From Nonomuraea dietziae (GTDB taxonomy: Bacteria; Actinomycetota; Actinomycetes; Streptosporangiales; Streptosporangiaceae): a stretch of DNA of 64,000 bases. The position numbers were made by a program, and so were the translations under genes. The notes beneath the pieces are model-generated. The model had not been told where the DNA came from and did not search any database. It saw only the letters and a program-made list of their open reading frames with translations. Of this stretch, positions 22,908 to 31,664 are shown piece by piece. Each line of letters starts with the position of its first letter. Position 1 is the stretch's first letter. The stretch covers positions 6,262,001 to 6,326,000 of the forward strand of contig NZ_JACIBV010000001.1 in the NCBI RefSeq assembly GCF_014195505.1, in the 5' to 3' direction.

Positions 22908-23457
22908 CGGGGTAGGCCAGCATGGCCAGCTCCGCCACCCTCTCCAGCTCCTCGCGGGTGGCGCCGTCGCGGGCCTGGGTGGACATGCCCTGGATCACCG
23001 AGGCGTAGAAGGTGGCCAGGGCGGGCGCGTCGGGGCCGTCGATCCTGGCCTCCAACGCGGCCTTGGCCGCCTCCCTGAACCCGCGTAGCCACTCCTGCAC
23101 CTCGGCGGACTCCGGCCCGCAGTTCACGGCCCCCGAGATGATCAGGCAGCCGGGCGGGTGCGCGGGGTCGGTGTACTCCGCCGCCGTCTCCATCAACAGC
23201 CGCCGGATCGCCTCGCGCCCGGTGGTCTCTTCGGCCAGCGCCCGTGTGCTGAACGCGCCGTGCGTCTCCCTGTAACGCAGGACGGCCTCCTGGAAGAGCG
23301 CCCGCTTGTCGCCGAAGGCTGCGTACAGGCTGGGCGGGCGGATGCCCATCGCCTGCGTGAGGCTCGCCACCGAGGTCGCCTCGTAGCCGTGCCGCCAGAA
23401 CTCCTGCACCGCGCTCTCCAGCGCCTGGTTCCTGTCGAAGGACCGCTGTCTCGCCAT
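22894..23457 (-). CDS. TetR/AcrR-family regulator of the SDR-hydrolase unit
   Basis: 187 residues. The HTH is at 5-50 (RNQALESAVQEFWRHGYEAT, LTQAMGIRPPSLYAAFGDKR) and the C-terminal domain is TetR_C_16-like with PPGCLIISGAVNCGPES, whose paired Cys residues could sense a thiol-reactive or oxidative signal, as in the NemR/YxaF group. It diverges from the SDR gene. Two copies of a 12-base palindrome lie in the 65 bases between them, the expected architecture for a regulator that represses both genes. Confidence 0.9.
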   Translation of the reverse strand: MARQRSFDRNQALESAVQEFWRHGYEATSVASLTQAMGIRPPSLYAAFGDKRALFQEAVLRYRETHGAFSTRALAEETTGREAIRRLLMETAAEYTDPAHPPGCLIISGAVNCGPESAEVQEWLRGFREAAKAALEARIDGPDAPALATFYASVIQGMSTQARDGATREELERVAELAMLAYPASER

Positions 23458-23468
23458 GGGTTCATTCT

Positions 23469-23506
23469 ATAGCGATCGCTATGCTATGTTTCTGTATCGA
23501 TCGCTA
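23469..23506. promoter_or_regulatory. Two palindromic operators between divergent TetR and SDR genes
   Basis: ATAGCGATCGCTAT at 23469-23482 is a perfect 14-base palindrome. TATCGATCGCTA at 23495-23506 is the same 12-base core with one mismatch, 25 bases further on. Spacing and symmetry suit two TetR dimers controlling both promoters. Confidence 0.8.
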
Positions 23507-23522
23507 AAGAAAGGTGCGCGAG

Positions 23523-24239
23523 ATGAGAACTGCCCTGGTGACAGGTGCGAGCAGGGGGATCGGAAGAGCCGCCGCCGTACGGCTGGCGCGTGACGGATTC
23601 CACGTGGTCGTGAACTACGCCGAGGACGAGGTGGCGGCCTCGGAGGTGGTGTCGTCGATCGAGCGGGAGGGCGGCAGCGCGGTCGCCGTACGGGCGGCCC
23701 TCGGCACGCCCGGAGCCGTCACCGCGCTCGCCTCCGAACTGACCTCCCTGGACGTGCTGGTCAACAACGCGGGGGTGGGGCTGCCGAAGCCGCTGTCGGA
23801 GGTGACGCCCGAGGAGTACGACCGGGTGTTCGCGGTGAACGTGCGCGAGTTGTTCTTCCTCACCCAGCGGTTGCTTCCCCTGATCCCCTCAGGAGGCCGG
23901 ATCATCAACGTGACCTCGGGGGTGACCAGGATCTCCTACCCCGAGGGCATCGCCTACGCGATGACGAAGGGCGCCGTCCAGACCTTCACGCTCGCCCTGG
24001 CCAAGGAGCTCGGGCCGCGCGGCATCACGGTCAACAACGTCGCTCCCGGCATCATCGACACCGACGCCAACGCCTCATGGCTCGACGAGGGCGGCAGGGC
24101 CTACGCCGCCTCCCGCCACGCGGTGAACAGGGTGGGAGAGCCGCACGAGATCGCCGACGCGATCGGCTTCCTCGCCTCACCGCAGGCCTCGTTCATCACC
24201 GGCACCACCATCGACGCGACCGGCGGAGGCAACCTGTGA
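23523..24239 (+). CDS. Short-chain dehydrogenase/reductase (FabG-like)
   Basis: 238 residues. Classical SDR: TGASRGIG cofactor motif (8-15), NNAGVG (81-86), catalytic Ser132 (NVTSGV), Tyr145 and Lys149 (YAMTKG), and PGIIDTD substrate loop. It should be an NAD(P)H-dependent ketone/alcohol oxidoreductase; many copies next to a TetR act on quinones or xenobiotics. ATG 23523 is preferred over GTG 23514 because AAAGG sits 8 bases upstream. The stop overlaps the hydrolase GTG by 4 bases, so they form one TetR-controlled operon. Confidence 0.9.
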   Translation: MRTALVTGASRGIGRAAAVRLARDGFHVVVNYAEDEVAASEVVSSIEREGGSAVAVRAALGTPGAVTALASELTSLDVLVNNAGVGLPKPLSEVTPEEYDRVFAVNVRELFFLTQRLLPLIPSGGRIINVTSGVTRISYPEGIAYAMTKGAVQTFTLALAKELGPRGITVNNVAPGIIDTDANASWLDEGGRAYAASRHAVNRVGEPHEIADAIGFLASPQASFITGTTIDATGGGNL

Positions 24240-24916
24240 ACCTCGTCCTCGTCCACGGCACCGGCGGCGACCCCGCCACCAACTACGGGCACCTGGTGGA
24301 CGGCTTCGCCGACGTCCGCCACGTGATCACCCCCGACTACTCGCGGCTCACCGGCGAGCTCAGCGTGGACCAGCTCGCCTCCCACGTGACCGCCGACCTG
24401 CCCGACGAGCCGTACGACCTCGTCGGCTTCTCGCTGGGCGCGGTCGTGGCGGCGGCGATCGCGGCAGGCGACCCCGCCAGGGTGCGCAGGCTCGTGCTCA
24501 TCGCGGGATGGGCCGACAACTCCGACTTCCGCCTGCACCTGGGCTTCTCCACCTGGGCCAGGCTCGCGGCCACCGACCCCACGTCCTTCGCGGCCTTCGG
24601 GCCTCTGGTGGCCTTCAGCCCGGCGTTCGTCAGCGCGAGGGGGGAGGCCGCGACCAAGGGCACCCCGCCTCCCGGGACGGTGTCGCAGATCGAACTGGAC
24701 GCGCGGGTGGACATCCGCGACCGCCTCCCGCTGATCACCGCGCCGACGCTGGTCGTGGGGTGCTCGCGGGACCATCTGGTGCCCGTGTCGAACGCCAGGG
24801 CGCTGCACGAGGGGATCGCCGGCAGCTCCTACGCCGAGCTGGACAGCGGACACGTCGTCCTCCTCGAACGCCCCGCCGAGATCACCACCCTGATCCGCGA
24901 CTTCATCCTCACCTGA
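24236..24916 (+). CDS. Alpha/beta-fold hydrolase
   Basis: 226 residues from GTG 24236. It opens LVLVHGTGGDPATNYGHL (HG oxyanion motif), has the nucleophile elbow VGFSLGAVVA, an acid in VVGCSRDHLVPV and a catalytic His near DSGHVVLLERP. No signal peptide. It overlaps the SDR stop by GTGA and so belongs to the TetR-controlled unit; the pair could first reduce and then hydrolyse, or detoxify, the same substrate. The substrate is not readable. Confidence 0.88.
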   Translation: MNLVLVHGTGGDPATNYGHLVDGFADVRHVITPDYSRLTGELSVDQLASHVTADLPDEPYDLVGFSLGAVVAAAIAAGDPARVRRLVLIAGWADNSDFRLHLGFSTWARLAATDPTSFAAFGPLVAFSPAFVSARGEAATKGTPPPGTVSQIELDARVDIRDRLPLITAPTLVVGCSRDHLVPVSNARALHEGIAGSSYAELDSGHVVLLERPAEITTLIRDFILT

Positions 24917-24959
24917 CCCACCTTCAAGCAAGCCCCACCTCCAAGGAAGCCCACCGGGA

Positions 24960-25008
24960 CCTCACACCCCTGACCGCCCGCTCGGGTGCGGGTGGGCGTG
25001 GGGTGAGG
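24960..25008. terminator. Bidirectional stem-loop terminator between convergent genes
   Basis: CCTCACACCCC at 24960 pairs with GGGGTGAGG ending at 25008, and the inner part (CCGCCCGC with GCGGGTGGGCG) pairs too, giving a long GC-rich hairpin midway between the hydrolase stop and the cydB stop. No U-tract, as is common in actinomycetes. Confidence 0.65.
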
Positions 25009-25033
25009 TTCCTCGGGGGTGAGGAGCGGGGGC

Positions 25034-25771
25034 TCAGAGGTAGGACGGGCCCGTGACGCGGGCTCGGAAGGTCCACCAGACCCACGCCTGCGCCGCCACC
25101 AGGAACGGGATCAGCGCCAGCGTCACCGGCACCAGGAGCGACAGCGTGGTGGCGTCGGCGGCCGAGGCGGCGAGGTCCAGGTCGGCGCCCGCCAGCACCC
25201 CGAGCGCCGTCAGGGCCGCCGCCGTCAGCGCGTACGTGCGGCCCTCGCCGGACCCGCCGGTCAGCCGTACGGCCCGCTCCCGCAGCTCGCCCGTCAGCCG
25301 CAGCCCGGCGAACGCCAGCCCGTGCATGGCGAACAGCAGCGCCACCATCACCGCCGCCACGATGGGCACCGGCAGGATCTGGGTGAAGATCACACCCCAG
25401 GCCAGCGCCAGCGTCCACGAACCGCCGACGACGGCTCCGTCCCAGAAGGTCTGCCAGCGCGCCCCCGGCATCCTGCCGCGCAGCCACAGCCCCATGTCAC
25501 GGATGACCCAGCCGACCAGCAGCGCCACCACCGCCAGGTAGTTGCCGCTCAGCAGCTCGCCCTCCAGCAGGGGGAACAGCCCCGCCAGCACCCCTGCCGC
25601 CGCGACCAGCCACACCTCGTTGCCGAGGAAGAAGGGGGCGATGGCGGCGATGACCGTCCTGCGCTCGGCGGCGGTCCTCCCGAGGTACGGCAGCAGCATG
25701 CCCACCCCGATGTCGGCCCCCGCGAGGATCAGGTATCCGAGCGCGAAGAAGCCCAGGATGAAGATCTCCAC
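25034..25771 (-). CDS. cydB: Cytochrome bd oxidase subunit II, short form
   Basis: 245 residues with about 7 membrane segments. It starts MEIFILGFFALGYLILAGAD (the family has a GxD at this place), then FFLGNEVWLVAAAG and WTFWDGAVVGG. CydB is the structural partner of CydA in the quinol-oxidising, high-affinity terminal oxidase used at low oxygen. Usual CydB is 330-380 residues; this copy seems to lack much of the second half, though the frame is clean to a normal stop. It follows cydA by 9 bases. No cydCD is visible. Confidence 0.87.
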   Translation of the reverse strand: MEIFILGFFALGYLILAGADIGVGMLLPYLGRTAAERRTVIAAIAPFFLGNEVWLVAAAGVLAGLFPLLEGELLSGNYLAVVALLVGWVIRDMGLWLRGRMPGARWQTFWDGAVVGGSWTLALAWGVIFTQILPVPIVAAVMVALLFAMHGLAFAGLRLTGELRERAVRLTGGSGEGRTYALTAAALTALGVLAGADLDLAASAADATTLSLLVPVTLALIPFLVAAQAWVWWTFRARVTGPSYL

Positions 25772-25780
25772 GATGTCTCC

Positions 25781-27031
25781 TCAGAAGGTCAGGGCGGGGG
25801 CGGGGGTCTCGGCGGGGCGGCTGCCCAGGGCCACGGCGTCGGGCCCGCGCCTGGCGTGCCTGGCCAGCAGCCAGTAGTTGACGACGATGAGCAGGCCGAA
25901 GACGGCGCAGAAGGCGATCAGCGAGACGCGCATCTCCAGCGGGGTGACGTGCGACATCGCGTCCTGGGTGGTCAGCAGGCCGTACACGACCCAGGGCTGG
26001 CGGCCGACCTCGCGGAAGACCCAGCCCGCCAGCATGGTGACGAACGGGACGGGGATCATCGCGGTCAGCAGCCAGTGCCAGATCCGCAGCCCGCGCACGG
26101 CGGGCCTGAACAGCATGAGCAGGAAGCTGACAGCCGAGAAGACGAGCATGACCACGAACAGCAGCATCATCACGACGCCCGCGGTCCGCACCAGCTCGAC
26201 GGGTGGCAGGTAGTCGCCGGGGCCGAAGCGCGCGACCATGTCGGCCTGCGCCTGGGCGAGCTCCTGCGCGCTGCCCGACCAGGCCGCCGCCTTGGTCGGC
26301 TGCATCGTGGCGAAGCCGAGGCCGCCGAAGGCCCCGGCGACCAGCGTGGCGGGCAGGGCGAGGGCGAGGCCGATCCGCAGCGACTTGCGGAAGAACTCCT
26401 GCTCTCGGGTGCGCCTGCGCAGGTGGTAGGCGCTCACCCCCGCCATGAAGAAGCCTCCGACGACCATGGCGCCGCTCAGGACGTGGCCGAAGGCGACCAG
26501 CGAGGCGGGGTTGGCCGTCAGCGCGCCGAAGTCGTTCAGCTGGAGCACGCCGTTCACGACCTCGTGGCCGACGGGGTTCTGCAGGAAGCCGTTGGCGATC
26601 AGGATCCAGAAGGCGCTGGCGTAGGCGGTCAGCGTGACGACCCAGATCAGCGCGAGGTGCGCCCAGCGGTTCAGCCGGTCCCAGCCGAAGATCCACAGGC
26701 CGAGGAAGGTCGACTCGATGAAGAAGGCCACCAGCGTCTCGATCGCCAGGGCGGCGCCGAAGACGTTGCCCGCGAAGTGGGTCAGGCCGCTCCACGACAT
26801 CCCGAACTGGAACTCCATCACCAGCCCCGTCACGATGCCCATGGCGTAGTTGATGATGTAGAGCTGGCCCCAGAACCTCGTCATCCGCAGGTGGATCGGG
26901 CTGCGGGTCAGTGTCGCCCTGGTCTGCAGGACCGCGACCAGGGTGGCGAGGCCGAGCGTCAGCGCGACGAAGAGGAAGTGCGCCCCCGCGGTCAGCGCGA
27001 ACTGCAGGCGGGCCAGGTCTACCGTTTCCAT
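25781..27031 (-). CDS. cydA: Cytochrome bd oxidase subunit I
   Basis: 416 residues with about 9 membrane segments. LQFALTAGAHFLFVALTLG contains the heme b595 ligand His18. Further marks are FGHVLSGAMVVGGFF (second conserved His), NPVGHEVVNG and the GRQPWVVYGLLTT segment diagnostic of CydA. It oxidises quinol in the membrane and reduces oxygen to water without pumping protons. The Q loop is of the short type. It sits 65 bases after the nar response-regulator gene on the same strand, with a 16-base palindrome between them, so it may be read from the nar operon, from its own promoter, or both. Confidence 0.94.
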   Translation of the reverse strand: METVDLARLQFALTAGAHFLFVALTLGLATLVAVLQTRATLTRSPIHLRMTRFWGQLYIINYAMGIVTGLVMEFQFGMSWSGLTHFAGNVFGAALAIETLVAFFIESTFLGLWIFGWDRLNRWAHLALIWVVTLTAYASAFWILIANGFLQNPVGHEVVNGVLQLNDFGALTANPASLVAFGHVLSGAMVVGGFFMAGVSAYHLRRRTREQEFFRKSLRIGLALALPATLVAGAFGGLGFATMQPTKAAAWSGSAQELAQAQADMVARFGPGDYLPPVELVRTAGVVMMLLFVVMLVFSAVSFLLMLFRPAVRGLRIWHWLLTAMIPVPFVTMLAGWVFREVGRQPWVVYGLLTTQDAMSHVTPLEMRVSLIAFCAVFGLLIVVNYWLLARHARRGPDAVALGSRPAETPAPALTF

Positions 27032-27090
27032 ACCTCAGACGATCCGGGTACGGCATGCCCCGCCGCGTCAGCCCACGGTTGTGCGGGCCG

Positions 27091-27106
27091 TACACCCTAG
27101 GGTGTA
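27091..27106. promoter_or_regulatory. Perfect 16-base palindrome upstream of cydAB
   Basis: TACACCCTAGGGTGTA overlaps the last codons and stop of the response-regulator gene and lies 60 bases before the cydA start. It is a good candidate operator for cydAB. It does not match the Rex consensus (TGTGAAC-n-GTTCACA) that I know. The protein that binds it is unknown; the adjacent response regulator is one guess. Confidence 0.55.
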
Positions 27107-27765
27107 AGCCATCCGGGGGTGATGACACCCGCCTCGTAGGCGAGCACGACCAGCTGCGCCCTGTCGCGCACGTCGAGCTTGGTCATGATGCGGCTGACGT
27201 GCGTCTTCGCGGTCGCGGGGCTGAGCACGAGTCTGGCCGCGATCTCGTCGTTCGACAGGCCCTGCGCGACCAGCTCCATGACCTCCCTCTCGCGCTCGGT
27301 CAGGGCGTTCATCTGCGGCCCTGGCGCGGGCCGCTTCACCCTGCCGGCGAACTCGGCGATCAGCCGGCGGGTGATGGAGGGCGCGATGAGCGCGTCGCCG
27401 CGCGCCACGACTCTGACGGCGTGGATGAGCTCGGCGGGCTCGGTGTCCTTGACCAGGAAGCCGCTCGCTCCGGCCTTGAGCGCGCCGTAGACGTAGTCGT
27501 CGAGGTCGAAGGTGGTCAGGATGACGACCCTCGTGCCGCTCAGCCGGGGGTCGGCGGCGATCTGGCGGCTGGCCTCCAGCCCGTCGAGCTCGGGCATCCT
27601 GATGTCCATCAGCACCACGTCGGGGCGCAGCTCGCGGGCCTTGGAGACGGCCTCGCGGCCGTTGGCGGCCTCGCCGACCACGTCGAGGTCGTCCTCGTCG
27701 GACAGGATGGACCGGAACCCCGCCCGCACCAGTGTCTGGTCATCGGCCAGCAGGACGCGGATCAC
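27097..27765 (-). CDS. NarL-family response regulator of the nar/cyd block
   Basis: 222 residues. Receiver 1-120 with Asp54 (VVLMDIRMPELDG) and Lys106 (FLVKDTEP), then a LuxR-type HTH (LTEREREVMELVAQGLSNDE, LVLSPATAKTHVSRIMTKL). Its ATG overlaps the histidine-kinase stop by 4 bases (ATGA), so it is translationally coupled to its partner and to narGHJI. It should control nar, the nitrate transporter and possibly cydAB, though no binding site is proven. Stop TAG lies in the palindrome at 27091-27106. Confidence 0.93.
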   Translation of the reverse strand: MIRVLLADDQTLVRAGFRSILSDEDDLDVVGEAANGREAVSKARELRPDVVLMDIRMPELDGLEASRQIAADPRLSGTRVVILTTFDLDDYVYGALKAGASGFLVKDTEPAELIHAVRVVARGDALIAPSITRRLIAEFAGRVKRPAPGPQMNALTEREREVMELVAQGLSNDEIAARLVLSPATAKTHVSRIMTKLDVRDRAQLVVLAYEAGVITPGWLTP

Positions 27766-28850
27766 AGCGGCAGCTCGGCGACGACCCGGTAGCCGCCCTC
27801 GGGACGGGGGCCCGCCACGAGGGTGCCGCCCAGCGCGGCGGCCCGTTCCTTCATTCCCTGCACGCCGTACCCGCTTCCTCCCGCGAAGACGACGGAGGGG
27901 CCGTCGTCTTCAACCGTGATGACCATCTTTCCGGATGTCTCGGCGACTGACAGCCGCGCCCTGCCCGCCGAGGAGTGGCGGGAGACGTTCGTCAGCGCCT
28001 CCTGGATGATCCTGGCGGCGGCCAGGTCGATCTCGACGGGCGGCGGCGCCCCGACGCTGATGTCGCTGTCGACGGCGAGACCGCTCCTGCGCACCACCTC
28101 GTCCAGCTGCCCGAGGCTCGCGGTGGGGGCGGTGGGAGCCCCTTCGTCCACCTGGCGCAGCACGCCCAGCGTGGCGCGCAGCTCCCTCAGCGTCTCCTTG
28201 CTGGCCTCCTTGATCGCCTGAAGGGCGGCCTCGGCCTCCTCGGGACGCTTCCTGATGCCGTGCAGCGCCGCCCCGGCCTGCACGTTGATCAGGGAGATGT
28301 TGTGGCCGAGCACGTCGTGCAGCTCGCGCGCGATGCGCAGCCGTTCCTCCGTCGCCCTGCGCCTGGCCTCCGCCTCCCTGGAGTGCTCGGCGTCGGCGGC
28401 CCGCCGTTCGACCTCCTCAAGGTAGGCGCGCCTGTTGCGGGTGACGCCACCCGCCGCGACGGCCGTCGCCAGCCAGCCGGCGATCATGAGGAACAGCCCG
28501 TTGTCGACGTGCCTGACGCCGCCGGCTTCGCCCACGCCCATGCCGAGCAGCAGCGCCCCCGCCACCGTTCCCGCCGCCACCAGGTGACCGAGGTCGGCGG
28601 CGGTGTAGAGGGCGAGCAGGGCGCCCAGGAGGATGGGGCCGTCGTAACGGGCGAAGGGGTAGTAGGCGGCGCAGGCGATCATCACCACCAGCAGCACCGC
28701 GACGGGATGCCTGCGTCGCAGGAACAGCGCCCCGCAGACGACCAGCGGCAGGATGAGGTCGAGGGCGTTGGGGCTCACCCCCGGCCTTGTCAGCACGGCC
28801 AGCACGCAGCCCACCGCTATGACCGCCACCACGCCCGCCGTCACCTTCAC
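27762..28850 (-). CDS. Membrane sensor histidine kinase of the nar block
   Basis: 362 residues. The first ~140 residues form 4-5 membrane helices without a sizeable extracellular loop, unlike NarX/NarQ with their nitrate-binding P box. Then HisKA_3 (ERLRIARELHDVLGHNISLI, phospho-His in ELHD) and HATPase_c (RIIQEALTNVSRHS, GYGVQGMKERAAALGG). The lack of a periplasmic domain suggests it senses membrane state, quinone redox or an internal signal rather than nitrate directly. It overlaps narI upstream and the response regulator downstream by 4 bases each. Confidence 0.9.
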   Translation of the reverse strand: MKVTAGVVAVIAVGCVLAVLTRPGVSPNALDLILPLVVCGALFLRRRHPVAVLLVVMIACAAYYPFARYDGPILLGALLALYTAADLGHLVAAGTVAGALLLGMGVGEAGGVRHVDNGLFLMIAGWLATAVAAGGVTRNRRAYLEEVERRAADAEHSREAEARRRATEERLRIARELHDVLGHNISLINVQAGAALHGIRKRPEEAEAALQAIKEASKETLRELRATLGVLRQVDEGAPTAPTASLGQLDEVVRRSGLAVDSDISVGAPPPVEIDLAAARIIQEALTNVSRHSSAGRARLSVAETSGKMVITVEDDGPSVVFAGGSGYGVQGMKERAAALGGTLVAGPRPEGGYRVVAELPL

Positions 28851-29536
28851 AGGTCCATTCTGTCGCGACTCCTGTAGACGATGTACGGCCTGAACAGATA
28901 GCCGATCGGGGCGGAGAAGGCGTGCACCAGGCGGGTGAAGGGGAACAGCGCGAACAGCAGCATCCCGATCAGCGCGCGGAGCTTGAAAGGCCAGCTCGCC
29001 AGCGACATCGCCGCCGCGTCGGGCTGCAGCGCGAAGACGCCGCGAAACCAGGGCGAGACCGTCTGGCGATAGTCGTGGCCGTGCTCGAACTGGCTGGCGA
29101 CGGTCGTGAACAGCCCGGCGACGATCGCGGCCACCAGCACGACGTACATCGTCTTGTCATTCTTCGTCGTGGACAGGAAGACGGGGCCCGTCCGCCTGCG
29201 ACGGTAGATCAGCAGGGCGATGCCCGCCAGCGTGCAGAAGCCCGCGATGGCCCCCACCACCAGCGCGTTGAGGTGGTAGAGCCGGTCGGAGATCCCCACC
29301 GCCTCGGTCCAGCTCTCGGGGATCAGCAGGCCGACCACGTGACCGAGGATGACGAAGAGCAGCCCGAAGTGGAACAGCGGGCTCCCGACGCGCAGCAGCC
29401 TGCTCTCGTAGAGCTGCGAGGAGCGCGTGGTCCAGCCGAACCTGTCGTAGCGGTAGCGCCAGATCAGCCCGCCGACCAGGATCAGCAGCGTCAGGTACGG
29501 CCCGACGATCCAGACTGCCGTCTCGCCCCAGCTCAT
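28847..29536 (-). CDS. narI: Respiratory nitrate reductase gamma subunit (heme b)
   Basis: 229 residues, 5 membrane helices. It starts WGETAVWIVGPYLTLLILVG, and has the family marks GSPLFHFGLLFVILGHVVGL (heme ligand His pair) and FPFTRLVHAFSAPIGYLFRP (second His pair, close to E. coli NarI). It anchors NarGH to the membrane and passes electrons from menaquinol to NarH. ATGA overlaps with narJ before it and with the histidine kinase after it. Confidence 0.95.
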   Translation of the reverse strand: MSWGETAVWIVGPYLTLLILVGGLIWRYRYDRFGWTTRSSQLYESRLLRVGSPLFHFGLLFVILGHVVGLLIPESWTEAVGISDRLYHLNALVVGAIAGFCTLAGIALLIYRRRRTGPVFLSTTKNDKTMYVVLVAAIVAGLFTTVASQFEHGHDYRQTVSPWFRGVFALQPDAAAMSLASWPFKLRALIGMLLFALFPFTRLVHAFSAPIGYLFRPYIVYRSRDRMDL

Positions 29537-30087
29537 CGGTAGACCCCCACCGACTCGGCGGGCGGCCCAGCGGCGGCGAGCCGTTCGGCGGCCCGCAGGT
29601 CACCGGCGCTCGCGGGGGGCAGCGTGGCGCACACCCTCGAGACCACCGACTCGTACGGCGAGCCCTCCTCGGCCAGCGCCGCGCGCAGCAGCTCGAGCCC
29701 CGCCCTGTGCTCCTTCAGCACCTGTTCGCCCGAGCAATCGAGCGCGGCGAACTCCAGCACCACCGGCAGGAAGTCGGGCAGCTCGTCGTCGCACAGCTCC
29801 CAGCCCGCCGCCCGGTAACGCGCCTTCAGCCGCGCCAGCGACTCGCCGCGCCGCCGGGTGTCGCCGTCGGCGTAGTAGGTCAGGTAGAGGCAGCACCTGC
29901 GCTTGAGGTCGAAGACCTCGACGTAGTGCGCGGCCAGCTCACCGTGGCCCATGCGGGCCACCCGGTCGAGGAAGGCGGGGAAGTGCGGCTGGGCGGCCTC
30001 GCGGACGAGCGGGAGCCTGGCCCAGAAGCGGTCGTCGGGATAGGCGAGCAGGTGTGCGGCGGCCTGCCGTACGACGGGGTGGTTCAT
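29533..30087 (-). CDS. narJ: Nitrate reductase assembly chaperone
   Basis: 184 residues, all helical. MNHPVVRQAAAHLLAYPDDR, HYVEVFDLKRRCCLYLTYYA and ELPDFLPVVLEFAA are characteristic of NarJ/TorD-type chaperones that hold NarG until molybdenum cofactor is inserted. ATG 30087 follows GGAG and overlaps the narH stop (ATGA). The Cys-Cys pair in RRCCLYLT is conserved in actinobacterial copies. Confidence 0.94.
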   Translation of the reverse strand: MNHPVVRQAAAHLLAYPDDRFWARLPLVREAAQPHFPAFLDRVARMGHGELAAHYVEVFDLKRRCCLYLTYYADGDTRRRGESLARLKARYRAAGWELCDDELPDFLPVVLEFAALDCSGEQVLKEHRAGLELLRAALAEEGSPYESVVSRVCATLPPASAGDLRAAERLAAAGPPAESVGVYR

Positions 30088-31664
30088 AGCTTCTCCGGAG
30101 GTGTGCCCTTGCCGTCCCAGTTGAGGAGCTGAGGGCGGTCGTGGCTGATCTCCTCGCTGGTCTGGCGCTGTTTGAGACCGTGGAAGCTCTCGATCGAGAC
30201 CGGCACGGGACCGCCCGACGTCTCCCCGAAGGGGCCCTGGGCGCCTGGGCCGCCGTCGTAGTCGAGGCTGCAGCCGATCTCGTCGGCCGAGCCGGGCGTC
30301 ACGCCCGCCGCGGTGGGGATGACGTAGCGCTCTTCGTACTTGGCCAGCGCGAGCAGCCGGTACATCGCGCGCAGCTCCTCGTCGGGGATGCCGACCTCGG
30401 GTGGCCGCGTGCCGAGGTTGACCGCGCGCATGTACGAGCGCATCGCGGCCAGGCGGCGCAGCGAGGCCGTCACCGGGGCGGGGTCGCCCGCCGTGAAGAG
30501 CTCGGCGAGGTAGCCGACGGGGATGCGCAGCGACTCGATGGCGGCGAACAGGTTGTCGGCGTCCTCGCCGTCGTGGCCGGAGGTGGCCAGCGCGTCCACG
30601 ACGGGGGAGAGCGGCGGGACGTACCAGACCATCGGCAGCGTCCGGTACTCGGGATGCAGGGGGAGCGCCAGGCGGTACTTCACGATCAGGTCGCGGACCG
30701 GCGACCTGCGGGCCGCCTCGATCCAGTCCGCAGGCAGGCCTGACCCTGCGACGGCCGGGTCGTCGGGGTCGACGAAGAGCGACAGCTGCGCCTCGTAGAG
30801 GTCCTTGTCGTCGGGGGTGGCGGCCACCTCCGACACGCGGTCGGCGTCGTAGAGCATCACCCCGAGATAGCGCAGCCGTCCGACGCACGTCTCCGAGCAG
30901 ACGGTCGGCAGGCCCACCTCCACGCGCGGATAGCAGAACGTGCACTTCTCGGCCTTGCCGGTCTTGTGGTTGAAGTAGACCTTCTTGTACGGGCAGCCGG
31001 TCACGCACATCCGCCAGCCCCTGCACCTGTCCTGGTCGACCAGGACGATCCCGTCCTCGCTGCGCTTGTACATCGCGCCGGAGGGGCACGAGGCGACGCA
31101 GGACGGGTTGAGGCAGTGCTCGCAGATGCGCGGCAGGTAGAACATGAAGGCGTTCTCGAAGTCGAGCTTGACCTGGTCCTGGATCCTGCCGAGCAGGGGG
31201 TCCGGCGAGGGGTCGCCGCCCAGGTTGTCGTCCCAGTTGGCGCTCCAGCGCACGGTGGTCGGCTCACCCGTGATCAACGAGCGGGGCCTGGCCACGGGGA
31301 CGTCGTCAGACAGCGGGGCCCTGGTCAGGTTCTCGTAGTCGTAGGTCCACGGCTCGTAGTAGTCGTCGATCGAGGGCATGAGCGGGTTGGCGAAGATGCC
31401 GAGCAGCTTGCGCAGCCTGCCGCCCGCGCGCAGCTTCAGCCGTCCCTTGGCGTCGACCTGCCAGCCGCCGCGCCAGCGCTCCTGGTCCTCGTAGCGCCGG
31501 GGATAGCCCTGTCCCGGGCGGGTCTCGACGTTGTTGAACCAGACGTACTCGACGCCCGGCCTGTTGGTCCAGGTCTGCTTGCAGGTGACCGAGCAGGTGT
31601 GGCAGCCGATGCACTTGTCCAGATTCATGACCATGGCGATCTGCGCCATCACCCGCGGGCTCAT
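30084..31664 (-). CDS. narH: Respiratory nitrate reductase beta subunit (Fe-S)
   Basis: 526 residues. Four Fe-S cysteine clusters are present: CIGCHTCSVTCK near the N-terminus, CEHCLNPSCVASCPSG, CRGWRMCVTGCPYKK (Trp in place of Cys, the usual 3Fe-4S site) and CTFCYPRVEVGLPTVCSETC. It carries electrons from NarI to NarG on the cytoplasmic face. ATG 31664 overlaps the narG stop by 4 bases. Confidence 0.96.
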   Translation of the reverse strand: MSPRVMAQIAMVMNLDKCIGCHTCSVTCKQTWTNRPGVEYVWFNNVETRPGQGYPRRYEDQERWRGGWQVDAKGRLKLRAGGRLRKLLGIFANPLMPSIDDYYEPWTYDYENLTRAPLSDDVPVARPRSLITGEPTTVRWSANWDDNLGGDPSPDPLLGRIQDQVKLDFENAFMFYLPRICEHCLNPSCVASCPSGAMYKRSEDGIVLVDQDRCRGWRMCVTGCPYKKVYFNHKTGKAEKCTFCYPRVEVGLPTVCSETCVGRLRYLGVMLYDADRVSEVAATPDDKDLYEAQLSLFVDPDDPAVAGSGLPADWIEAARRSPVRDLIVKYRLALPLHPEYRTLPMVWYVPPLSPVVDALATSGHDGEDADNLFAAIESLRIPVGYLAELFTAGDPAPVTASLRRLAAMRSYMRAVNLGTRPPEVGIPDEELRAMYRLLALAKYEERYVIPTAAGVTPGSADEIGCSLDYDGGPGAQGPFGETSGGPVPVSIESFHGLKQRQTSEEISHDRPQLLNWDGKGTPPEKL

